Shown here: one piece after another, positions 55,560 through 64,000 of the stretch
Layout of the letters: each line of letters begins with the position of its first letter
Position numbering within the stretch: the first letter of the stretch is position 1
Position numbers and translations under genes: made by a program
From: Chiua virens
Taxonomy: Eukaryota > Basidiomycota > Agaricomycetes > Boletales > Boletaceae
DNA: 64,000 bases
Direction of reading: 5' to 3'
NCBI GenBank assembly: GCA_019787685.1
Contig: JAHNUO010000001.1
Coordinates: 3,348,001 to 3,412,000, forward strand
The notes under the pieces: model-generated
Databases searched by the model: none
What the model was told of the DNA's origin: nothing
The model's input: the letters and a program-made list of their open reading frames with translations, nothing else

Positions 55560-57578
55560 GACTTTCAAGTTATATCTATTGCTGCTCGTAACGATGGACA
55601 TCTCTATGCCCGATCTCAAATTGAAGATTATATCCTCCAGGGAGAAGAAATGGAAGATTATTCTTTCTTTTCATTTATCGTCGATACATACGAGGAACAG
55701 ATACCAAAACACAAGGATTGTTTGCGGAACGACGAACAAGGAACCTCACAGGGAGCAGCCTCTGCCCCAGGCCATCCGAGTCGAGGACGAAGTTGTAATA
55801 TGCATAGCCATTACCTTTCTAGTCATCCAAAATCTCAAACGCATCACCGAGTTGTTTGTTCACCAGGACATAACACACTTCCGGATGTCATCGGACCATT
55901 TTTTCCAAACCCGAAAGATGAAAGTGTGCAGGAGCTGTACTTTGCCTCGATGTTGGCTCTGCTTCGACCTTGGCGAGACTTGCAACAAATCAAACATCAA
56001 GATGAGAGCTTTCACGAAGCATTTGAGACCTTCATATCATCCGCTACTCAAGAAGATCTGGATATCATGAGCGGAATCCAGTATTATCATGACTGCAGAA
56101 ATGCAGCCAGCTTTCATCAGGAGGTTGAAGAACATCAACAGGAATTAGCAGATATTGAAAGGCGGAATGTTCGTGACAAATATACAAACATCACCTCCGG
56201 GATCGAAAGTGACGAAGCTGAACAAGTCGGAGATACTAGCAGCCCAGACATTCAATTGACAGAGGCTAATCTGAAGTTGTATGAAGAGTCTTGCAAGAAC
56301 CAACGTGAAGAGCACCATGCCTTGCTTGCGGTCTCCATTGCTTGCACCAATGGAATCATTACCAAATCAACCACTGGCGTGTGGCAATGTCATGATCTAA
56401 ACTCTGATGTTGTCATTGCTCAGGGGGATGACTACATGAAACTACACTTGTGGCAAGATGCTATGCAGTTTGTTGTTGCTCAACTCGATAGAGAAAGTGA
56501 AGAAGCTAATGATTGGCAAGGAAAGGAATTAGAGGGACTCGGAGACGTCTCCTGAATGGAAGAAGTAGGAGAGAATGTTGAGAGTGGAGTGAAGATGGAA
56601 GGTCAAGTCGAAACATTGTCCTCCTTGATTTCAACAGTCGAGGATCACCTCACTTCAATAAATGTGGAAGATTTATTTCCTGAGCAACGTTGAGCCTATG
56701 ACATCATTGAATGGCATTTGGTCAAGACATTGACAGGGAAGGACCCGGATCAACTCATGATGATCATACCAGGGGAGGGTGGTGTTGGAAAATCAAAGAC
56801 AATTCAGTGTATCACCGAGAATTTCCGGCGATGGGGAGCAATCCATATGCTGGCCAAGAGCGCCTATACAGGAATTGCAGCATCTATCATTGATGGAAAG
56901 ACACTGCACATAGTCAGCCAGATTCCACTCAATGGCCAAGCTCGATCATGCAAAGCAAACCAGAAACTTGCAACCTTCTGGCAAGATAGGCAATATCTCA
57001 TTATTGATGAGAAATCCATGGTATCATGCAAGTTTCTTGCTCGGATTTCGGCATCCCTTTCCATTGCGAAGAGTCTTGCAGACGTCCCACACTCTAATCG
57101 ACCTTTCAGAGGTGTTAATGTGATTTTGGTTGGGGACTTCCATCAATTTCCGCCTGTGATAGGACAACCACTTTATTGGCCCATAAATCCCGTTAAAGAT
57201 GATGCCAAGGAATTACTTGGGCGGTCTATATATGAACAGTTCCAGACCGTCGTTCGTTTGACAAGACAGGTCCGTGTTGTCAATGCCGAATGGCTCGACC
57301 TGCTCCAACACATGCAACACGGAAATTGTCGAGTTCATCATATTGAGATGCTGCGTTCTCTCGTACTTACGAATCCACGCTGTCCTTCCATTGATTTCTC
57401 AACTCCTCCTTGGAACAATTGTGTTCTAATCACACCTTGTCACTCGAAACAGTACACGGACCACAGCATTAGCAAAGAAATGTTACATTTAGAACGTCTT
57501 TACCACGGCTGCAGTTTTTGCACAGCCGCAATTGTCCCCCCCCCCAGTGACCTTGTAAACAAGGTAACATGGCTCTAG
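55560..57578 (+). pseudogene. Helitron middle region and PIF1-type helicase, truncated
   Basis: 55650-56555 encodes the linker between Rep and helicase (DVIGPFFPNPKDESVQELYF, LALLRPWRDLQQIK). After a short gap the helicase frame 56718-57578 has Walker A GEGGVGKSKT (about 56775), Walker B YLIIDEKSM (about 56997), motif III VGDFHQFPPV (about 57130) and motif IV VRLTRQVR (about 57253). It stops at 57578 after a C-rich segment, before motifs V and VI. The enzyme unwinds DNA during transposition; this copy lacks the residues needed for full ATPase coupling. Confidence 0.8.
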
Positions 57579-57699
57579 TAGGTGGCTCAAGCGCTCATGA
57601 TGGAGGCTGTGATCAAAATGTTAGCGTGAGGTGTACGTCCCACAACAAGCACTGACATTTCCTGAGCCTTGGTTGAGGGTCACCCCGTGGATGTTGGAG

Positions 57700-58768
57700 C
57701 CCGCTGTCAATACAGAATTGAGGAAGTAAAGGTTAAACGATGGAGAAGTGGGACCCGCACTTGTTGGTGGTGGATTACCACCACTAGTACCTACATCCTG
57801 GGATTCCTGGCTGATTAAGCTTGCAGTATCGGCAAGGGTGATGATGCTATTGTCTTTTCAGAAGACACATCAGTCATCATTGGAGCAGGAGTGTCAGCGT
57901 TCTCTCACCATCACTGAGCTGAGGAATGCACGGGTTGTCCATGAAAGGGCTGGTAGCGTGTGCAGCCATCGCATTAGCAACGTCCATGATTATTTGTTCC
58001 TGTTCAGTATTTATTGGGCCGGGTAGTTGGATCGCTATTCTGCCTATAGTTGTGTCCGAACAAGCTACATCTGGGAAGAAAGGGGTGAACATTCATACCA
58101 GGTATGTCCATTGAACAAGCAGTCACCACCAACAGTTTGGATTTCGGTGCTCAGAACCACTTGCACTTCCTTTTCTCTTCTTTGTATCCGTTCAGACGTC
58201 TCCTGCACAGAGGACGGTTTATCAGCGTCAATGGACAATAAAAAATATCTGACAAAACTGACTCTGGTTTGCGCTTGTAGGGACAAAGCTGCCGCATAGA
58301 ACATGCGGGCAGCATGATAGTTCAGAATATACTTGATAGGGTTTTTACTCTTTCAGTGCTGCTCCAACTTCGCCTGCTTCGCTTCGAGTCTGCAAATAGT
58401 GAACACAGGTCAAAGTGAAACAAATCAGTGATGACAAACTCTTCATATTTGAGCCCTGTGTTCAGAAGAAACTCTGGGTTTGAGCTAAGATCGACACCCA
58501 TCTCCTTGATCTTGATCATTTCATCCAATGTTGAAGAAAGTAGCAGGCTGCCTTTATTGACGATGTCACTGATGCCATCGTGGTATGCGAGTGGGAAATT
58601 GCTTTCCTCGAATTCGTTAGCAGAACCGAGATCGAGCGGGAGGATTACAGTGATGGCCTCTAGTGGAGACATCACGGCCTCGGGAACAACTGGGAGCCTG
58701 AGAAGACTTGATGGTGGGAGAAATACAAGGGGTGACCCATTGGGGCTAAGATCGTATCGCTGAACCAA
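57700..58768 (-). CDS. Uncharacterised gene, probably spliced
   Basis: A minus frame 58768-58322 (148 codons, from TTG; the true start is unclear) encodes LPPSSLLRLPVVPEAV, FPLAYHDGISDIVNKGSLL and LLNTGLKYEEFVITDLFHFDLC. A second frame 58304-58070 has FYAAALSLQAQTRVSFVRYFLL, and a third 58092-57877 has IQLPGPINTEQEQIIMDVAN. The pieces may be exons separated by short introns near 58310 and 58110, but the joins were not established. No family is recognised. The frames are free of stops for their length, so a functional gene is possible. Confidence 0.4.
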
Positions 58769-58799
58769 TTTTTGACCAAGGAAGATCCCCTTATCATAT

Positions 58800-59366
58800 A
58801 ATCAAATCTGGCTAAGTTTTCGTAAAAGAGGTCATCAACGCTTCATGTTTCAGGTTCTATGATAGAAAGAAAATCAACTCTCCCATGGCAGCGGAGGCAT
58901 GCGTTTGTAAAAATTGCGGTGCTTGGTTTTTTGTGTAACAACACACAACCAACTCAACTCCTTGTCCCCGTTCGCGGAGTGGTTGAAGGTGAGCCCCATC
59001 GGGTTGCTACACTAGTCAAGAAGCAAATGGGACAACCCCCTTGACTTTTTATACCTCCGCGAGCGCCAAGAAAAAAACACACATGGGAATTCATAATTAT
59101 ATAATTTAGAACGTTCGTGTGGTCCAGGAAAGCCTGCTATGCAAACAATAAACTGAGGCTGTTCAAAATATAGCATTCACAACCATGCTGAATCCTTCAT
59201 GCCTTGTTACCAATTTTTTGCTGTAGCAGAGGGCTTTTTGTAGCATTGGTTGTAACCATGATGTTTGATCCGGATAAAATTGAGTCAAAAATTCCCTTGG
59301 ACTTATCCTGTGGCAAGGAAACGAGGCATATCCTCGGCACACAACACACCCAAAGTCTTCTGATTC
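58800..59366. other. Upstream region of the kinase-like gene
   Basis: Mixed sequence without recognised genes. A TATA-like ctttttatacc lies at about 59044-59054. No repeat was recognised. Confidence 0.3.
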
Positions 59367-60729
59367 ATGGCCTCCTCGATGGCGAGGGCAACTGAGTTAA
59401 ACGCTCAGCGTGCCGAGAAAAAGCTCGCTATTTGGGGTATGCTTGGTCGTCATCTCCCTGAGGAGCTGGATCCTAGAGAAATTTGGTGGCGCGACCGCTA
59501 TAACCAGCTCAGTACACTTGGCTATAGGCTACGTCCTAGGTACTCCCCTGAATGGGTTCCCTCATGGAAGGCATTGAAGAAAGACTGGGCAGATTGTGAA
59601 GACGGGAAAAGGCTAGAAGTGCGTAAAATATTCTCTCAAACACTGACCTTCCAAACAGCTGAGTACCCTAGTTCAGCCAAATCATTGATGCGACTCAAAT
59701 CTTGGATGGTAAAGTGGTCACTCTGAAGAAAGTCAGCCGAATGGATCATCCTTACGAGGTCGAGATTGGAGTGTATTTCTCTTCGGAGTCCCTTGCCTCA
59801 AATCCTGCAAACCACTGCATACCTATTTATGATGTCCTCAGCTTCGACGACAACAACATTGCCCTCCTGGTCATGCCTTTACTTCGAGCCTACACTGACC
59901 CAAATTTTGATACCATTGGAGAAGCGGTAGAATGCTTTCATCAGCTGTTTGAGGTAATGCGGTTTCGTGGCTGTAATGTACACCTGCTGAACCATCTTTC
60001 AGGGGTTGCAATTTATGCATCGGCACCATGTTACTCATCGGTGTGTGGGAGCTGTCTTCTATTCTAGCTCTTGCATTAATATTCCGACAGGGATTGCATG
60101 CACAGAAATATCATGCTTGATCCTGCTAATCTTTATCCTGAGTTGTTCCATCCAATGGAAGCCTTGTTAAGGATGGATTACAGAGGTCATGCTAAGCACC
60201 TTACACGCACCCAACGACCCCCGAAATACTACCTCATTGATTTTGGAATTTCCCGCAGACATGATCCTTTGGACACCAATCCTAGGGAAATACCAATCTG
60301 GGGTGGCGACAAGGACGTGCCCGAGTTTCAAAGCTCCAACGAGCCTCGCAACCCATTCCCTACAGACGTCTTCTACATCGGTAACGCTATCAGGAGGGAC
60401 TTTCTTCTGGTCAGGTCTTCTCGCATTGAATTGCATGCTTGTGCTAACCCACTGAGGCCATCCAGAAAAAGTGGGATTTCGAGTTTATGAAATCATTGGT
60501 GGCGGACATGATCCAGCCTGATCCAGACAAACGACCCAATATAGATGAAGTGGTGTCGCAATTTGACGACATCCTCCACGAGCTCGCAGGCTGTAGATTA
60601 CGTTCTCACCCTGTGGACATCAATGAGGTGCTGGTCAATCGAGTCGCTCGCACCACCTCTCACTGGTCACGGCGGATTGTGTTTGTTGTCAGAGGCACAC
60701 CCGCTATACCTAATCCTCCGGACACTTAG
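59367..60729 (+). CDS. Protein-kinase-like protein, five exons, 384 aa, intact
   Basis: Exons 59367-59618, 59672-59953, 60003-60040, 60091-60409 and 60466-60729 join through GT-AG introns of 53, 49, 50 and 56 nt to 1155 nt without a stop. A lysine pair K103/K104 (VVTLKKV) is the likely ATP-site lysine. The catalytic loop HRDCMHRN, created across the 60041-60090 intron, has D192 and N197. DFG is at 241-243 (YYLIDFGIS). A DPDKRP motif of the kinase C-lobe is near residue 310. A typical glycine-rich loop is not obvious, and the residues before K103 are short, so the N-lobe is atypical. It may be an active Ser/Thr-type kinase or a divergent family member. Such kinase-like proteins are often multi-copy in Agaricomycetes (recollection). 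The substrate is unknown. Confidence 0.78.
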
Positions 60730-61390
60730 GGTATGCGGTTTTGCTGTTAATGCCCTTGTCATGCTTCATGTCATCATGTGTTATGCTCTGTGTGTTTCTC
60801 AATGCAACCCGGTATGTGTCCATTGCGGAAATCCCTACGTGCAAAAATTGTGGATACACATCTACCCCGACAAGGTGGGGTGGGGTTGATACCTCGCCGA
60901 CCTTTTGAGGCACCATATGACTTGACAAGTCCTCTTCCATCTTCCATCTTTGGTCCAGTACTCTTGAGTGCCAGTAGTCGCGATAAATTCTTTTGGCGCT
61001 TATTGCAGTGCTTCATTACACCTCAAAGTGGGATCAATGAATGTATTCACTCTTTTTTTCCTTGGACTTCCCTCAGACTTTCGAAAACAACTTGCTCAAC
61101 CTCATTCAACACAAACACAACCCCACAACGGAGCATATATTTCCCACACTTGAAGCTTGATAGCCAAGTGTGGTGCTCTGTCAGGCTCTTTGGTGAAGCG
61201 GTGGCACATGACACCACTGCTCTTCTGATACCATTCCTTTGCTCGTGGTACCTTCACCTGGAGCTGTGCTCCTCATTGTTTTTCCTCGGACCCTCCTTCA
61301 TTTCCTCCTGTTGTAGAACACACTGTCCCTACTTGTCCTTAGGCCCCTTCACCATAACCATGCTCTTTCCATTTTCCCTTCCTGGTCATC
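60730..61390. other. Stretch without recognised gene
   Basis: A 206-codon plus frame (60778-61398) is hydrophobic and cysteine/serine-rich but has no motif and looks like chance. No repeat or gene was recognised. Confidence 0.3.
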
Positions 61391-61829
61391 ATGGCTGACC
61401 CCAACTTGGAGGCTCTGCACAACTACAGAGGTGATAACTTCACCACAGTCTGACAAGGCCTTTGCCATGGATTCAATGAGAATGACAACCAAGTAGTAGA
61501 GTGCTTAGTTGTGGCCTGGCAAGTGGATTGTCAGACCAGGATTGCTACATGGAATGCCCTGTGCAAGGAGCCAGGGCTGCTGAAGACCTCGAGCAGGAGC
61601 ATCGCATATTGCAAGGACAAGAGGAACTAGGTGCAGCTGAGAAAGCTGAGCATGCCCAAGTGGAGGCAGAAAAGAAAAAGCCCAAAATGAACACCTTCAC
61701 CCTATCTCATGTGTCCCACAATCAGCCATTCCCTTCCTCTCAGACTCAGACCTTCCCGACATTGCATTGTGCTATGCTTAAATACACACAATGCAATCTA
61801 GTTCTTTCCCCTCTTGTCATGTCCCTCAG
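61391..61829 (+). pseudogene. 5' end of an uncharacterised repetitive gene, cut by a solo LTR
   Basis: ATG at 61391 starts MADPNLEALHNYRGDNF, then a TGA and a frame change. It continues with CLVVAWQVDCQTRIATWNAL and an alpha-helical Glu/Gln-rich segment (HRILQGQEELGAAEKAEHAQ) ending EKKKPKMNTF. This N-terminal layout occurs in a multi-copy Agaricomycete protein family of unknown function (recollection). Coding stops at 61829, where the LTR begins. Confidence 0.45.
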
Positions 61830-62452
61830 TGTTACAATCATGATTCACTCATTATCTTTTCACCTTCCTACTCAATGCTCTACTCTTATACAAGATACTC
61901 AATATCTATTATGGCATCTCTTGCCTCATGCCAAGGCTGTCCACAGGATCATATCCTATTGGCTACCTCATTATGACTCATTATGATTCATCATTAGACA
62001 TGTGTTATCACACATTATCTCTTATCTATGATTCCTTATGACTCATACTTACACATTATGACTCACATTGCAGTGCTTATCTCATAACATGCATTTACCA
62101 CATTGTTACAGCATTGTATCCTCATGTCCTTATCCATGACTCACCATCACTGCCAGATACCTGTGCAACCTCATGCTTTCACACTCTATCTTCTAATCAG
62201 AACTCTTTCCCTTATCATGTAGTTCATACTCATATTAGATCTCTGCTTGTACTTTGAGTATATAAGATGTGAATGCAGCTCCAAGGGGACTCTAACAAAG
62301 TTCACCTTTGGATATTTCCCATTGTCTCTCATAGATGGATCTCCTCTGTAGTTCTTGCCTCACTTGTTGGACTCCTTGCACTCTACACCCTTACACTGCA
62401 CTACAGCCACTTGCAAGCCCCTCATAGTCCACGTTTGTTCTAGGTTGTTATA
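61830..62452 (+). repeat. Solo LTR, longer subfamily related to B/C
   Basis: 623 bp, starting TGTTACAATCATG and ending CTAGGTTGTTATA, with a perfect 5-bp duplication ctcag (61825-61829 and 62453-62457). It shares the tcatgccaaggctgtcc block, a TATA region (gagtatataag, near 62256) and the ctctaacaaagttca RNA-start block with the B/C LTRs. It is about 200 bp longer. Confidence 0.85.
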
Positions 62453-63460
62453 CTCAGTGTATGCCAAAGAAAGCCAAGCCCTATGATATGTCAACAGGGG
62501 GACCCAGTTTGTGGAGTAACATGGAGATTGTTTTATCAAATCCTGAGTTGAACACCATCCATGGGCTAAAAATTTCTGGATGAATATGTATCTCCAAGTC
62601 GTCCCCTAATTTGAAGGTTTGAACCTCGTTCTCATGCCCATTTCAAGAAGGTGGTGCCCTTATGATCCCTAATTCTTCTTTTCTGCCAACTTGGTCATTC
62701 AAGTTCTATGGTGATAGGGGAAACTCAGCCCTTCCCTACTGCTGCTGAACTGACCAAGTGTCATCGATGGACAGCAACTTGAACTAGTGACTGGTGATCG
62801 CTACAGGTGATGCTGATAATGGGCAGCCCAGGACTCGTGCTGCCACTAAACTATGTTGTTTCTAGAAACCTCCAGATCAGCCAGTGCTGCTGCTATATGG
62901 GAAGGTGCCACTGACTATCACCTGTTCTGAGCTGGTGCAACTCCATGGCTGTAACCTACTTATGGTGACATTTCCCCTCACCACCCATTGGACAGTGGCA
63001 TAAGAAGTAGACTTGCCTCCAATGCCAAATATGGTGCGGTCACACGAACTGTGTACAGTACAGCCTAAACTTCTTTCCTAGCAATTTTGATAGACTCAGC
63101 CTCTTTTGCCAGTGTAATCCATGATTTGAAGTCTGATAACAGCAATGCCTGCTGTGTAAGCAGCTTTGGCTTCAGGTCGGTGTCTTCGGTCCAGACTTGC
63201 AAGTAAGTAGTAAGCACATTCTGAGTCGAAGTCCACATCTGAAGCACCCTGATCGACTGCGACTGTGGTGCCACTCAAATATGGATGATTGAGTCACTCT
63301 TGTGGGCATGTGGCCAATAAGCCACATCTCAAAGATACCCAAAGCCTTGAAAACTCTAGCACCTCTTCCTTCTGCACTAGGTGTGTCTGTGCAACATCCA
63401 GTGTCACTTGCTGTTGATACGAAACAATACATACAAGCAGCTGCGAGTGTAGATTACTGT
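62453..63460 (-). pseudogene. Uncharacterised gene relic with many stops
   Basis: One minus-strand frame reads coherently from about 63290 down to 62460 through at least nine stops: LSGTTVAVDQGASDVDFDSE, YYLLASLDRRHRPEAKAAY, CTVHSSCDRTIFGIGGKSTS, CTSSEQVIVSGTFPYSSS, EVQTFKLGDDLEIHIHPEIF and WMVFNSGFDKTISMLLHKLG. The stops are TGA and TAG, as expected from C-to-T decay. No domain is recognised. The gene runs toward the solo LTR and ends close to it. Confidence 0.5.
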
Positions 63461-64000
63461 ATTTAGTAGTTTGTTCATGCATCACTGCTCACTACTTATG
63501 CTCCGATTATTCGCACGTGTACCTCAGTTGTTCCAGCCCAAACGACTGAGGTACGTCGTCTCGTATTCACTCATTATATGAGTTATTTACATACCCTACC
63601 CAGTCTGTTCATTAGGTATGAATACAATGTAGTGTAGCGGCACGCTCCGCTGTGTTGGTGAAACATGGAAGGCGAGTGCAAGTGTGAAAGGGGAAGGTGA
63701 CTGAGCCGATAGATGGTTTGTTGAGTGTGCGAGAAAGAATGAATGCATCCATGCGTAGAGAGAGAGTCAGAGAACATGCAGAATCGGGAGACTCGGAAGG
63801 CATGCAGAACGTTGGAATACTTCAGATTGAGCTGAAACAATTGGGATTGGACTCTAAGACTGATTATTATTGTGATGGAGATGAACGTACGAGGAGGCTT
63901 ATATACAAAAGTGAAAAGGCTATGAAGTGTATGGTAAACAGAGAGCTTAGAAACGACTGAATAGTGCTGAATAACACTGACAAATAAAATGAAAAGGCAG
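63461..64000. other. Window end without recognised gene
   Basis: 63697-63960 holds an 87-codon plus frame (charged, no motif). Nothing else is recognised. A gene could extend beyond the window. Confidence 0.3.

Larger units (their letters stand above)
52017..57578 (+). mobile_element. Helitron (Rep-helicase) coding region, decayed and 3'-truncated
   Basis: Plus-strand order: N-terminal region with a cysteine cluster, DUF6570-like region, Helitron-like N domain, HUH Rep nuclease, and a PIF1-type helicase ending after motif IV. Frames shift and stop in several places. Helitron ends (5' TC, 3' hairpin-CTRR) were not identified, so the limits given are those of the coding remains. Confidence 0.8.

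Noticed and set aside
58960..59040. A tRNA-like stretch (gcggagtggttgaagg)
   Set aside because: No cloverleaf with anticodon and T-loop could be assembled around it.
60778..61398. A 206-codon plus-strand frame
   Set aside because: Low-complexity hydrophobic and cysteine/serine-rich composition with no motif, and it overlaps the start of a better-supported relic.

Overview
The window reads as a transposon-packed stretch of a filamentous basidiomycete genome, most likely an Agaricomycete. The grounds are chromodomain Ty3/gypsy retrotransposons, a Plavaka-type transposase, a Helitron, Tc1/mariner elements, host genes with introns of about 50-70 bp, and several uncharacterised families that I associate with mushroom genomes. 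The species cannot be named from the sequence. No prokaryotic features, CRISPR arrays or rRNA genes were seen.

Layout. 1-575: fragment of a host RRM (RNA-binding) gene. 576-11290: a nest of Ty3/gypsy elements of one family. Remnant Y carries a solo LTR (TSD gtgtc); this carries full-length element A (868-9169, TSD gacat); A carries another solo LTR (1739-2359); and the 3' end of a further copy, X, lies in Y's gag leader. 11330-11892: a probable LTR. About 12000-15990: a decayed Plavaka transposase gene on the minus strand, split by two solo LTRs. 16001-23412: element B (plus strand, TSD tcaag), decayed, with a TA-flanked TIR transposon in its 5' LTR. 23413-33065: a tandem duplication and a decayed host-type gene, split by the young element C (24450-31303, minus strand, TSD gaacc). 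33238-36600: LTR relics, a reverse transcriptase scrap, a minisatellite of about 62 bp units and a second TIR-element relic. 36917-43500: a host-type gene split by a solo LTR, a Tc1/mariner transposase and a large decayed gene. 45300-48692: formin relic cut by a Tc1 element with long TIRs. 50247-51232: an apparently intact three-exon gene. 52017-57578: truncated Helitron. 57700-64000: unknown gene, an intact five-exon protein-kinase-like gene, and two gene relics separated by a solo LTR.

The most interesting system is the expression leader shared by elements B and C. Upstream of gag both encode two extra proteins: ORF1 (187 aa, acidic then proline-rich then basic) and ORF2 (81 aa, one membrane span). 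ORF1 has no AUG in the genomic DNA. Its start is assembled by splicing (exon 1 ends in A, exon 2 begins with TG) in both copies. In the intact copy C, the 1157 nt from the predicted transcription start to gag contain a single AUG, that of ORF2. Gag and Pol then overlap in the -1 frame at a GGGAAAA heptamer that is conserved in both copies. The predicted first 11 nt of the transcript (AACAAAGTTCT) are exactly complementary to the primer-binding site, as in Tf1-type self-priming. Element A shows the same arrangement with an unrelated 11-nt sequence. Inference: a compact retrotransposon that allocates ORF1, ORF2, Gag and Gag-Pol through splicing, leaky scanning and frameshifting.

Decay is widespread and dominated by C-to-T type changes. 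Many broken genes carry TGA where a CGA arginine codon is plausible, and copy B has gained ATGs where C has ACG. Genes that still look functional are the kinase-like gene (59367-60729), the 285-aa gene (50247-51232) and the proteins of element C. C has nevertheless lost its polypurine tract and the first bases of its 3' LTR.
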